64,000 nucleotides of DNA from Idiomarina piscisalsi (GTDB lineage: Bacteria; Pseudomonadota; Gammaproteobacteria; Enterobacterales; Alteromonadaceae), in NCBI RefSeq assembly GCF_002211765.1, contig NZ_CP022133.1, positions 620,001 through 684,000 on the forward strand. The letters run 5' to 3'. This document shows positions 7,716 through 17,400 of this stretch, in pieces (position 1 is the first letter of the stretch; every line of letters begins with the position of its first letter). The position numbers were made by a program, and so were the translations under genes. The notes below the pieces were generated by a model. It was given only the letters and a program-made list of their open reading frames with translations. It was not told where the DNA came from and made no database searches.

Positions 7716-9032
7716 ATGTCGATGGTTTACTCGGTCAGTCAGTTAAATGGTGAGATTCGACAATTACTTGAGCAGGGTTTTCGCCAAATAAGCCTGGTAG
7801 GCGAAATTTCAAATTTTGCGGCGCCGGGTTCAGGGCACTGGTATTTCACGCTGAAAGATGAGCGCTCACAAGTGCGTTGTGCCATGTTTCGCGGGGCTAA
7901 TCAGCGGGCGACTATGCGCCCACAAAATGGCTCTCAAGTTTTAGTGAAAGCAAAAGTGACCCTGTATGAGCCTCGGGGTGACTATCAGCTTATTGTCGAG
8001 TATCTGGAAGACGCCGGACAGGGCTTATTACAACAGCGCTACGAGCAGTTGAAAGCAAAACTCGGTGCTGAAGGACTGTTTGCGTCAGACCGCAAACGAC
8101 CGTTACCTGAACACATTCGCAAAGTTGGGGTGCTGACCTCCCCAACCGGAGCGGCAATAAAAGACATATTAGCGGTGATGAAGCGGCGAGACCCGAGCGT
8201 CGAAGTGATTATTTACCCCACGTCAGTTCAGGGAGAAGCAGCCGTTGGTCAGCTGCAGTCTATGGCTCAAACAGCTTTTGAACGGAATGAAGTCGATGTG
8301 CTGTTGGTATCGCGAGGTGGTGGCTCTCTTGAAGATCTTTGGTGTTTTAATGATGAAGGCTTTGCGCGACTGCTTGCAACTGCACCAATGCCCATTATCA
8401 GTGCGGTGGGTCACGAAATTGACTTTACCATAGCGGACTTTGTGGCCGATGTCCGTGCGCCAACACCATCTGCCGCAGCAGAGTTGGTCACACAAGATCA
8501 GCAACAACAGTTGCAGCGGGCGCAAACCCTGATGCAGCGGTTGCAACAGGCTCAGCTCAGGCATGTCCAGCGGCTTAAGCAGCAGTGGCAATTTCTGCAA
8601 ACCCGATTGCAACAGCAACATCCCCAACGATTGTTGCAACAACAGTCTCAACTGGCAGACGAATTGCAGGCACGTGCGAGTCGGGCATTGACTCAGCAGC
8701 TGATGCGTCAGCGTCAGCAGCACACGCACCTAAGCGGGCGTTTAAAAGCCGTACACCCGGAAAAACGGTTGGCACAGCACCAACAGCAATTGACAACGCT
8801 TCAACAGCGTTTGCCGCAAGCCATGACGCGTTTACTGAAAGACAAAACGGCTCGGCAGGGGCAGTTGATGCAGGCACTGAATTTGGTGAGTCCACTGAAT
8901 ACGCTGGAACGGGGGTATGCCATTGTTCGTAAAGACAATGGCACGGTGGTGCGCCGGGCCGATGACGTTGCCAGCGGCGAACAAGTGGATGTGCGCCTGG
9001 CCGACAGTTCATTTACGGCGAGGCGCAGTTAA
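7716..9032 (+). CDS. xseA: Exodeoxyribonuclease VII large subunit
   Basis: XseA is the catalytic subunit of exonuclease VII, which degrades single-stranded DNA into oligonucleotides with several XseB subunits. The 438 aa protein has the N-terminal OB-fold (residues ~1-100, [22 protein letters not shown]), the catalytic domain with [27 protein letters not shown], and [27 protein letters not shown] (read as adjacent motifs), then a long Gln-rich coiled coil (about 265-400) and a C-terminal OB-like segment ([12 protein letters not shown]). Start ATG 7716 follows GGAGG. The Gln-rich part uses many CAG/CAA codons, producing spurious open frames in other frames. xseB is not adjacent. Confidence 0.95.
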   Translation: MSMVYSVSQLNGEIRQLLEQGFRQISLVGEISNFAAPGSGHWYFTLKDERSQVRCAMFRGANQRATMRPQNGSQVLVKAKVTLYEPRGDYQLIVEYLEDAGQGLLQQRYEQLKAKLGAEGLFASDRKRPLPEHIRKVGVLTSPTGAAIKDILAVMKRRDPSVEVIIYPTSVQGEAAVGQLQSMAQTAFERNEVDVLLVSRGGGSLEDLWCFNDEGFARLLATAPMPIISAVGHEIDFTIADFVADVRAPTPSAAAELVTQDQQQQLQRAQTLMQRLQQAQLRHVQRLKQQWQFLQTRLQQQHPQRLLQQQSQLADELQARASRALTQQLMRQRQQHTHLSGRLKAVHPEKRLAQHQQQLTTLQQRLPQAMTRLLKDKTARQGQLMQALNLVSPLNTLERGYAIVRKDNGTVVRRADDVASGEQVDVRLADSSFTARRS

Positions 9033-9043
9033 ATTGCGGTTCG

Positions 9044-9061
9044 TTGTCATATCACTGACAT
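9044..9061 (+). promoter_or_regulatory. PhoB box upstream of the alkaline phosphatase
   Basis: TTGTCAT (9044-9050), a 4-base spacer ATCA, and CTGACAT (9055-9061) match the Pho box (CTGTCAT-N4-CTGTCAT/C) with one mismatch in each half. The box ends 11 bases before the TATAAT at 9073-9078, which is the spacing at which PhoB replaces the -35 element. Confidence 0.78.
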
Positions 9062-9072
9062 TGAGTGCTTGA

Positions 9073-9078
9073 TATAAT
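9073..9078 (+). promoter_or_regulatory. -10 element of the alkaline phosphatase gene
   Basis: A perfect TATAAT lies 43 bases before the chosen start codon, with no recognisable -35 at 17 bases. Instead the PhoB box occupies that region, the usual design of Pho-regulon promoters. Confidence 0.72.
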
Positions 9079-9121
9079 CAGGCCATACAAAGAACGTTAC
9101 AGAACCAGACGGAGTTGTTGT

Positions 9122-10429
9122 ATGAAAAAAACACTAACGGCCGCAGCTATCGGGCTTGCAATGAGTGCATCAGGCGCAGTAGCCGAAGAGCAGAAGCCCA
9201 ATATTATTTATGTGATTGGCGACGGCATGGGCTTCGAGTTTATCAGTGCTTACCGCTATGCCATGTCAGACTTAGACACCAAAGAGATTGCAGAAACGCA
9301 GTTTGATCACTATCTCACCGGAGCCGCAACGACCTATCCTGAAGACGATACCTGGGTAACCGATTCGGCTGCGGGCGCTACGGCATTAGCGACAGGCGAA
9401 AAGTCGTATAATGGTGCTATCGGCGTGGATAACGATAAAACGTCCTTAAAAACGGTCATGGAATACGCTAAAAATAGTGGTTATATGACAGGCTCTGTGT
9501 CGACCTCACAAATTAACCATGCGACACCGGCGTCATTTTTCTCTCATCATCCCTCGCGCTATGAATACAATCAAATTGCTGACTTAATGGCGCAACAGTA
9601 CATAGAAGACGAAGCGTCTTATGACGTCGTGCTCGGCGGCGGTCAGCAGTATTTTATTCGCGACGACAAGAACTGGGTCGAACTGCTCGAGCAACATGGC
9701 CTGAAGGTGGTTCAGGACATGCAAATGTTAGATCAAGTGGAGCAGGCGCCGGTCATGGGCTTGTTCGCACCAAAAGGTCTGCCGCATGCAATTGATGAAG
9801 GCAAAGGCTCGTTGGCTCAAATGACCAGCAATGCGTTGCGTTTATTGTCAGGTGACGACAAGCCGTTCGCGCTGATGATTGAAGGCAGCCAAATTGACTG
9901 GTGTGGTCATGCTAACGATATTGCCTGTGCTGTGCATGAGATGGACTCGCTCAATAAAGCACTAACGGTTGTCGCTGATTTTATGCAAGACAACCCCAAT
10001 ACGTTGCTGGTGATGACCGCTGACCACTCGACTGGAGGGTTAACCCTTGGACGTGACGGCGAGTACGCATGGTATTCAGATAGAGTCATGGCCATTGAAA
10101 GCTCCATTGCGACAATGCGTAGTGAACTGTTGAACATGGACGCGGAGAAATGGCCCGAGTATGTGGCTGACAAAGTGAACTTCGAGCTGACTCAGGACTA
10201 TATCGACGAGCTGGCGCTTGCATCTGAGCAGGAAGGTGAAGAGCGTGAAGACGCACTGCACGATGCTTTGGTGTATATTACTGGTGATATTACCGGTACG
10301 GGCTGGACGGGCAGTGGCCACACCGCAGTAGACGTCCCGGTTTTTGCTAAAGGACCTTACTCTGAAGATTTCCGTGGGTATATGAACAATACGGATATTG
10401 GTAAGCGGCTTATTGAGATTGTGAAGTAA
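9122..10429 (+). CDS. Periplasmic alkaline phosphatase (PhoA superfamily)
   Basis: This secreted metal-dependent phosphomonoesterase releases phosphate from organic esters. A Sec signal peptide is clear (MKKTLTAAAIGLAMSASGAV, cleavage likely after AVA at ~21). DGMG near residue 34 is a metal ligand site; the nucleophile is Ser82 in TDSAAGATALATGEK; metal-binding Asp/His occur in MIEGSQIDWCGHAND and TADHSTGGLTLG, and GHTAVDVPVFAKGP is the last His motif. At 435 aa it belongs to the broad PhoA-type family; whether it prefers mono- or diesters is not evident. Start ATG 9122 is chosen for its signal peptide and upstream GGAG; longer in-frame extensions start without either. A PhoB box lies upstream. 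Confidence 0.88.
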   Translation: MKKTLTAAAIGLAMSASGAVAEEQKPNIIYVIGDGMGFEFISAYRYAMSDLDTKEIAETQFDHYLTGAATTYPEDDTWVTDSAAGATALATGEKSYNGAIGVDNDKTSLKTVMEYAKNSGYMTGSVSTSQINHATPASFFSHHPSRYEYNQIADLMAQQYIEDEASYDVVLGGGQQYFIRDDKNWVELLEQHGLKVVQDMQMLDQVEQAPVMGLFAPKGLPHAIDEGKGSLAQMTSNALRLLSGDDKPFALMIEGSQIDWCGHANDIACAVHEMDSLNKALTVVADFMQDNPNTLLVMTADHSTGGLTLGRDGEYAWYSDRVMAIESSIATMRSELLNMDAEKWPEYVADKVNFELTQDYIDELALASEQEGEEREDALHDALVYITGDITGTGWTGSGHTAVDVPVFAKGPYSEDFRGYMNNTDIGKRLIEIVK

Positions 10430-10460
10430 GCGCGACTCTGATTAGAGCGTGTCCAAACAG

Positions 10461-10499
10461 AAAAAACGCCGGTACCCATTGTGGCTACCGGCGTTTTTG
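10461..10499. terminator. Bidirectional terminator between the alkaline phosphatase and porin genes
   Basis: AAAAACGCCGGTA and TACCGGCGTTTTT form a perfect stem around a ~11-base loop, with A/T tracts at both ends, between two convergent genes. Confidence 0.9.
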
Positions 10500-10513
10500 G
10501 TTGGGAATATCGT

Positions 10514-11683
10514 TTAAAACTTGTACATCGCCATCAGTTGTAGACGGTTCAAGTCGCCGTCAACATTGGCTTCGGTTTCACGATTGGCTTGTGAAATTTC
10601 GGCACCAAAGGTTAGGTTGGAAGCCGGTGAATACATAAGGTTAAACGCCAGACGCTGAGTGTATTCAGTCATGTCACCAGCAAGAGCCAGTAATGCTTCA
10701 TCGTTGTCAGCCCAGCCTCGTGAATAAACAACGTTTGAACGCAGTTTCTCAGTCCAGAAATGACGGTACGCAAATGAGATACCGGTTGAGTCAATGGCTT
10801 CTAATTCGCCGTTAGCATCGATATAGGCGCCGTTCCAGGTGTTAAGACCTAAGTAGCGACCTAAACCCGAGCCGGTTGTAATGGATGCACGAATGTCGTC
10901 CATACCAAAGGTGTATTTAGCACCAAAGCTCACACCGTAACCAAAAGTCGTTTCGTCATCACCGGTTTGCGTCACGTCATAAGTCAGCTGGCGCAACAAT
11001 GCAGAAGCCTGCCAGGTTAAGTTGTCAGACTTACCCGTGTATTTGAAGGTGACGTCTGGCATAAATCCATCACTGGAAACGATGCGACCGCCGCCAGCGG
11101 GAGTCACTGTGGTTTCAGGGTTTTCAATGGAAGCGCTAAAGCCACCAGAGGTATAACGAATTTGTGCCTGACGGTTAAAGATAATGCCGTCAGTAATACC
11201 GATAAAGTCGACCGATTCTGCCAGAATGTTTAAGTCCTGGAAGTTTGACCAGGTTTGCCCGAAAGTCCAGTTACCGTACTTCAAAAATGCCTGACGCAAG
11301 CGTGGGTTGTAAGAGTTAGAAATACGTTCGTCACCGTCTGGTGTTAACTGAAAGTCCATTTCAATATGACCAGTCAGTGTTTCACCGTTATCTAACTCTG
11401 TATTGGTTGTAAAGAAGAAGCGTGATTGACGAGCATGAAAGTCGGTCGTTAAGTCATCACCCTCTCCACCAACGGGAGTAATACTTGGAATGTATTGCTG
11501 GCGACCAATATTGGCACTTGATGGTGCTTGGCCATCGGCATAATCAGACACTAACATGTCCAGTTTAACGTAACCGCCAAAATCAAAATCCGTTTCTTGA
11601 GCCTGCGCACCAAAGCTTGCCACACCAAGTACAGCCGCTGCTGCCGCTGTATACTTAAACTTGTTTGTTTTACTTGAGGCCAT
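10514..11683 (-). CDS. DcaP-like outer-membrane porin
   Basis: This is a predicted trimeric beta-barrel porin of the outer membrane. After a signal peptide (KFKYTAAAAAVLGVASFGAQ, cleavage near AQA|QE) the mature part begins FDFGGYVKLDMLVSDYADG, a start typical of DcaP-like porins, and continues with alternating amphipathic strands ending in an aromatic C-terminus (LMAMYKF), the usual signal for the barrel assembly machinery. Length is 389 aa from ATG at 11683, which has GGGAGA upstream; a longer frame from 11707 is less likely. DcaP homologues import dicarboxylates or other small acids, but the substrate here is unknown. It is divergent from acs, so a link to organic-acid uptake is possible but unproven. 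Confidence 0.78.
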   Translation of the reverse strand: MASSKTNKFKYTAAAAAVLGVASFGAQAQETDFDFGGYVKLDMLVSDYADGQAPSSANIGRQQYIPSITPVGGEGDDLTTDFHARQSRFFFTTNTELDNGETLTGHIEMDFQLTPDGDERISNSYNPRLRQAFLKYGNWTFGQTWSNFQDLNILAESVDFIGITDGIIFNRQAQIRYTSGGFSASIENPETTVTPAGGGRIVSSDGFMPDVTFKYTGKSDNLTWQASALLRQLTYDVTQTGDDETTFGYGVSFGAKYTFGMDDIRASITTGSGLGRYLGLNTWNGAYIDANGELEAIDSTGISFAYRHFWTEKLRSNVVYSRGWADNDEALLALAGDMTEYTQRLAFNLMYSPASNLTFGAEISQANRETEANVDGDLNRLQLMAMYKF

Positions 11684-11739
11684 CGTGTGTTCTCCCATGT
11701 CAGCCAAGTTTGTTATTAATTATAGAGAAGCCTTACGTC

Positions 11740-11821
11740 GTTATTATTTGATAATAACTAAGAAATATTGCCGTTAAGTGTCGTTAATTGGTCAATTTTT
11801 ATCAATCTAGACTATGGTCTA
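11740..11821. promoter_or_regulatory. Three inverted repeats in the porin-acs intergenic region
   Basis: GTTATTAT-TTG-ATAATAAC (11740-11758), AATTG-GT-CAATT (11786-11797) and TAGAC-TATG-GTCTA (11808-11821) are perfect dyads within 82 bases between the divergent porin and acs genes. They are candidate sites for regulators, for example the LuxR-type regulator encoded just after acs. I cannot place -35/-10 elements with confidence. Confidence 0.5.
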
Positions 11822-11884
11822 ATAGTGTTTAACGCGCGTAAAACGTACAACAGTTACCATCTTGCGAATAAGGAGGAAGAGGTA

Positions 11885-13825
11885 ATGTCGCAACTGTATC
11901 CAGTTCCAGACCACATAAAATCAAAAGCTAAAATCGACAATGACGGTTATAAAAAACTGTACCAGCAGTCCATTGATGATCCCGAAGGCTTTTGGAGTGA
12001 ACACGGAAAGCGCATTACTTGGTTCACACCCTATAACAAAGTCAAAAATACAACGTTTGAGCCGGGTAAAGTCAGCATCAAATGGTACGAGGACGGCACT
12101 TTAAACGCTTGTTATAACTGTGTCGACCGCCACCTTGCCGATAAAGCGGATAAAACAGCGATTATCTGGGAAGGCGACGACCCTAGTGTAGACAAACACA
12201 TCACCTACCGCGAGTTACATAAAGAGGTATCTCGTTTTGCTAATGGCCTGAAAAAATTAGGTATTGGTAAAGGTGACCGGGTTGCTATTTATATGCCGAT
12301 GGTGCCGGAAGCGGCATACGCTATGTTAGCTTGTGCGCGTATTGGTGCGGTTCATTCGGTTATTTTTGGTGGCTTCTCGCCAAACGCCATTGCCGACCGT
12401 ATCAACGATTGTCAGGCAAAAGCCATTATTACCGCTGATGAAGGCCGTCGCGGCGGCAGCACCATTGGACTTAAAGCGAATGTCGACAAAGCCTTGTCTG
12501 ACGGTGCCTGTCCTTCATTAGAGCACAGCATTGTGTGCCGTGTGACAGAGGGTAATGTGGACTGGACAGAGGGGCGCGATGTCTGGTGGCACGAGCTCAT
12601 TGGCGATGTCAGTGACGAGTGTCAGGCGGAAGTGATGAGCGCCGAAGATCCCCTGTTTATTCTTTATACTTCGGGTTCTACCGGTAAGCCAAAAGGGGTA
12701 GTGCACACCACTGGCGGTTACATGGTATACGCATCGATGACGCATGAATATGTCTTTGATTATCACGATGACGATGTTTACTGGTGTGCAGCCGATGTTG
12801 GCTGGATAACCGGACACTCTTATATTGTGTACGGACCACTGGCCAACGGTGCAACCACATTGATGTTTGAAGGGGTGCCAACGTACCCGGGGGTTGGCCG
12901 TATCGGTGAAATAGTCGATAAACATAAGGTGAATATTCTTTATACCGCGCCAACCGCTATTCGCGCATTAATGGCAAAAGGTGATGAGGCGGCGAAAACA
13001 TCGACCCGTGAAAGCCTGCGTATTTTAGGTAGTGTCGGTGAGCCGATAAACCCGGAAGCCTGGGAGTGGTATCACCGTGCTATTGGTAATGGTAAATGCC
13101 CAATCATGGATACCTGGTGGCAGACCGAAAACGGCGGTATTTTGATTACGCCGTTACCGGGCGCAACTGACCTGAAACCGGGCTCTGCCACACGCCCTTT
13201 CTTCGGTATTCAACCTGCATTAGTCGATAGTGAAGGCAATGTACAAGAGGGTGAAGCCGAAGGTGGCTTGGTGATTAATGACTCATGGCCGGGCCAAATG
13301 CGGACACTGTGGGGCGACCACGAGCGTTTTGAGCAAACCTACTTCTCAACGTTCAAAAACCGTTACTTCAGTGGCGACGGTGCTCGTCGTGATGCCGATG
13401 GTTACTACTGGATCACGGGTCGTATGGATGACGTCCTGAATGTGTCGGGACACCGTTTAGGTACGGCTGAAATTGAAAGCGCATTGGTTGCGCATAAGTC
13501 AGTGGCCGAGGCGGCGGTTGTTGGTTACCCGCATGACTTAAAAGGTCAGGGCATTTATGTCTATATTACGCCAGTTGAAGGTGTGGAAGTGACGGAAGAA
13601 CTGACCAAAGAGGTTCGTAACTGGGTACGCTCTGAGCTCAGCCCAATTGCAACGCCTGACCTGATTCACTGGACAACGGGCTTGCCGAAAACCCGTTCAG
13701 GTAAAATCATGCGTCGTATTCTGCGTAAGATAGCTGCCAACGAGTATGAGAATTTGGGGGACACCTCTACGCTTGCTGATCCAAGTGTGGTAGATTCATT
13801 GATAGAAAACAGAATGAATAAATAA
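11885..13825 (+). CDS. acs: Acetyl-CoA synthetase (AMP-forming)
   Basis: Acs activates acetate to acetyl-CoA through acetyl-AMP, letting the cell scavenge acetate. The 646-residue protein is close to the usual ~650. It shows the nucleotide-binding motif [20 protein letters not shown], the WWQTENGG segment, [20 protein letters not shown], and the C-terminal [11 protein letters not shown] whose Lys607 is the residue normally acetylated to switch the enzyme off. Start ATG 11885 follows AGGAGGAAGAGG; in-frame extensions to 11768 are not expected in the family. The response regulator follows after 21 bases, probably in the same transcript. Confidence 0.97.
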   Translation: MSQLYPVPDHIKSKAKIDNDGYKKLYQQSIDDPEGFWSEHGKRITWFTPYNKVKNTTFEPGKVSIKWYEDGTLNACYNCVDRHLADKADKTAIIWEGDDPSVDKHITYRELHKEVSRFANGLKKLGIGKGDRVAIYMPMVPEAAYAMLACARIGAVHSVIFGGFSPNAIADRINDCQAKAIITADEGRRGGSTIGLKANVDKALSDGACPSLEHSIVCRVTEGNVDWTEGRDVWWHELIGDVSDECQAEVMSAEDPLFILYTSGSTGKPKGVVHTTGGYMVYASMTHEYVFDYHDDDVYWCAADVGWITGHSYIVYGPLANGATTLMFEGVPTYPGVGRIGEIVDKHKVNILYTAPTAIRALMAKGDEAAKTSTRESLRILGSVGEPINPEAWEWYHRAIGNGKCPIMDTWWQTENGGILITPLPGATDLKPGSATRPFFGIQPALVDSEGNVQEGEAEGGLVINDSWPGQMRTLWGDHERFEQTYFSTFKNRYFSGDGARRDADGYYWITGRMDDVLNVSGHRLGTAEIESALVAHKSVAEAAVVGYPHDLKGQGIYVYITPVEGVEVTEELTKEVRNWVRSELSPIATPDLIHWTTGLPKTRSGKIMRRILRKIAANEYENLGDTSTLADPSVVDSLIENRMNK

Positions 13826-13846
13826 TGTCACTTAATTTGGAATCTC

Positions 13847-14479
13847 ATGGCGAAATTTTTAATCGCAGATGACCACCCATTGTTTCGCGAGGCGCTGCAA
13901 GGCGCGCTCGCGAATCACTTTTCTGAACTTACCCTACGTGAAGCCGAAGATTTAGATTCGACATTAGCCGCGCTAAACAAGGACGATGACGTCGATTTAT
14001 TGTTACTCGACTTGCATATGCCGGGCAGTGGCGATTTATATGGTCTTATTCGGGTGCGCGAAGATTATCCGTTATTACCTGTTGCTATCATTTCTGGCAG
14101 CGAGGACGCCTCCATTGTCGCTAAATGCATTGGTTTTGGGGCGCTTGGCTTTATTCCTAAGTCGTTGCCGTCAGCGGAAATAGCCGAAGCGATAGACACC
14201 ATATTGCAAGGCGAAACCTGGGTACCTAAAGAGTCGCGGGAACGTTTGGATGTGATTTCTGACGAAGATCAGGAACTGGCACGTAAAGTCTCTGAACTGA
14301 CACCGCAGCAATATCGAGTACTTCACTTTTTACATGAAGGTCTTCTGAATAAACAAATCGCTTACCAGTTAAGTATTACTGAAGCGACGGTTAAAGCCCA
14401 CATCACGGCTATATTCCGTAAACTCGGAGTGTACAGCCGGACTCAAGCTGTACTGGTTGCTGAACGCTTGCAGTTATGA
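13847..14479 (+). CDS. crbR: LuxR-family response regulator (CrbR/ErdR-like)
   Basis: This 210-residue two-component regulator has an N-terminal receiver domain with phospho-acceptor Asp55 (LLLLDLHMPG), acidic residues at DDHP, and a C-terminal LuxR/NarL helix-turn-helix (LTPQQYRVLHFLHEG, KQIAYQLSITEATVKAHI). It lies between acs and the transporter-like hybrid kinase and overlaps that kinase gene by four bases (ATGA). The same trio is known as CrbR/CrbS in Vibrio and ErdR/MxtR in Pseudomonas, where it activates acs and switches the cell to acetate use. The gene symbol is by family and context. Confidence 0.85.
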   Translation: MAKFLIADDHPLFREALQGALANHFSELTLREAEDLDSTLAALNKDDDVDLLLLDLHMPGSGDLYGLIRVREDYPLLPVAIISGSEDASIVAKCIGFGALGFIPKSLPSAEIAEAIDTILQGETWVPKESRERLDVISDEDQELARKVSELTPQQYRVLHFLHEGLLNKQIAYQLSITEATVKAHITAIFRKLGVYSRTQAVLVAERLQL

Positions 14480-17400
14480 CTTGGTTGCTGGTATTCGCCT
14501 CTCTGGCGTATGTCATTTTTCTGTTTGCCGTAGCGACCTGGGGCGACCGTTTAGGTTCCTGGGCAAATAAAATCAGCCACAAGCCAATGGTTTACTCCAT
14601 GTCATTGGCTATTTATTGCACCTCCTGGACTTACTACGGAGCGGTTGGTAATGCTGCTACCGAAGGTTGGGCGTTTTTCCCCATTTTATTGGGGCCCATT
14701 TTACTGTTCCTGTTTGGCATTCGAGTGCTGGAAAAGCTGGTGTCTGTCAGTAAACAGCAGAACATCACCTCAATTGCCGACTTTATCTCTTCTCGCTTTG
14801 GTAAGCGACGCCGCTTAGCCGTTGCCGTTACTGCCATAGCGGCTACTGCCATCATTCCTTATATTGCGCTGCAGTTGAAAGCGGTGGGGGTCAGCTTTTC
14901 GGTGCTAACGGAAAGCACCAGTGTGATGGATGAGTTTTCTATAAAAGAACTGGGTGCTGCGGCGTTGATGGCGATATTTGCCATGCTCTTTGGGACACGT
15001 CATGTGGAAGTGACTGAATATCGCAGTGGTATGATTTTAGCCATTGCGGTTGAGTCGATGATAAAACTGGTGGCGTTAATGGCGGCAGCGGTATTTGCCT
15101 GGTCGCTACTTGCAGAAAGCCCTGGTCCGTCGCTGCTAAGTCAATTCACTTCGGTAACCGCACCACAATGGTCTTTTGCGAAGTTTGGTGAGTTTGAGTT
15201 TATTGTTCAAACCTTGATGGCGGCTGGCGCTATTTTGTGTCTGCCCAGACAGTTCCACGTAGCGGTGGTTGATAACGTTGACACTCGGCATTTAAAAACT
15301 GCCCGCTGGGGATTTCCGATTTATTTAAGTTTAACCGCCGCAGCGATTATTCCAATTGCCATTGCCGGAAGTTTTTTCTTAGGCAACGGCGGGGACGGGT
15401 CAACCTTTTCATTACAGTTGCCGCTGCTTAGAGACCAGCTGTGGTTGTCGCTTATTATCTTTATCGGCGGTATTTCAGCGGCTACCGCGATGGTGATTAT
15501 TGCGTCGGTGACACTAAGTACCATGATAACCAATGACGTTATCATGCCGATACTACTGCAACGCGATTCTAAGCTGCCGTTGCAGCAGCGAAAGCGGGAA
15601 TATGATCGGGCGCTGCTGTTAATTCGTCGGGTCGCCATCGCGGTCACGATGGTGCTGTCGTTCTTTTGTTATTACTTCTGGGCGGCGAAGACCAATTTAG
15701 TGAGTATCGGTTTGCTGGCGTTCTCACTGGTACTGCAGTTGCTGCCTGCGTTATTGGGCGCTTTATACTGGCGTAAAGGCCACGCTCGCGGTGTTTATGC
15801 GGGGCTTGGCGCGGGGTCTATTGGTTGGGTATTAGCGGTGTTAATTCCGCTGTATTCTTACCCTGAACTCACCGACGTTGAAATTATAACCCGGGGCACA
15901 GTCGTTTCCCTGGCGCTCAACGCCTTTGGTTTCATCGCATTTTCACTGTTAGCACGGCCCAGGCTGGTTGACCGGATTCAGGCAACCGCCTTTGTTAAAC
16001 CCAAAGCAAAGCTTCCCGAACAGCAACATTTACACAAGGACTACAATGCCACGAATGCCGACATGATGCTGTTGCTAAAGACTTTTTTAGGTGGCCAGCG
16101 TGCGCAACAGCTTATGCAGTATTTTCAGCAGCCGGAAGAGAAGGATTTAGTTCCTGAAGAACTGGCTGATAAGTCGTTTATTGGCTTTGTCGAGCGCGCG
16201 ATAGCCGGCGTGTTAGGGTCTGCAACAGCGCGCTCGTTGGTCGATGCGGCACTGCGCGACAAGCAGCTTAACTTAGAAGAGGTAGTGCACTTTTTTGATG
16301 ACACTACGCAAGCCCTGCAAACTCAGCAATCGATATTGTTCAGCTCACTTGAAAATTTAGCGCAGGGCATTAGCGTAGTCGATGCCGAGCTTCGTTTGGT
16401 TGCCTGGAATAAACGCTATTTAGACTTGTTTGAGTATCCGGAAGGCATGGTGAAACCGGGGCAGCCAATTGCCACTCTCATTCGCTATAATGCGGAACGG
16501 GGCGAGTGTGGTCCGGGCGACGTCGATGAGCTTGTTAATAAGCGTTTGCGGTACATGCAAATGGGGTCAGCGCACCGGTTCATTCGCCGACGAGCCGACG
16601 GTCGTGTCATCGAAATGGTCGGGAATCCGTTACCCACCGGGGGCTTTGTCACCAGTTTTACGGATATTACTGAACACGTTGAAACACAGCAGGCGTTGGA
16701 AGACGCTAATATCGATCTTGAGCAGCGGGTTGATGTTCGTACACAGGAAATTCGTGAGATAAACCAAGAGTTAACGGCAGAAATTGATCGCCGTCGTGAG
16801 GTAGAAGAAGAGCTTAAAAAGGCGAAAGCGGAAGCCGAGGCAGCTAACGCGTCAAAAACGCGTTTTCTGGCGTTGGCCAGTCACGATATTTTGCAGCCGT
16901 TGAATGCCGCACGCCTGTACTTGTCCGCCATACATGAAAAAGAACTGTCCGATAAAAACCAGCAGTTATTGGGTAAGCTGGATACCGCGCTTGGCTCCAC
17001 CGAACATTTGCTTTCTACGCTGCTGTCGATAGCTAAAATGGACCAAGGCGCTTTACAGCCGAAATTCCGACACGTGCAATTAAGCTCGGTTCTTAACCCT
17101 TTAATTGAAGAATACGCCATGCTGGCCGATCAGAAGCATCTGGATTTTCGGGCATTTTATGTTGACCGACCGGTATTCACTGACCCGACGTATTTACGCC
17201 GTATTGTGCAGAACTTTTTGTCTAACGCTATTAAATACACTCCTAAGGGCAGTGTTTTGCTCGGGGTCAGAAAAAAAGGCCGTGAGCTGGAAATCTCGGT
17301 TTGGGACACAGGCCCTGGCATAGCCGCTCAGCAGCAAGACAAGGTATTCGACGCCTTCTATCGCATTCAAAACCAGAATGTCGAGGGCGTTGGACTTGGA

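Noticed and set aside
8223..9012. Long open frames on both strands within xseA
   Set aside because: They arise from the Gln-rich repetitive codons of the XseA coiled coil; the encoded proteins are low-complexity and have no ribosome-binding sites.
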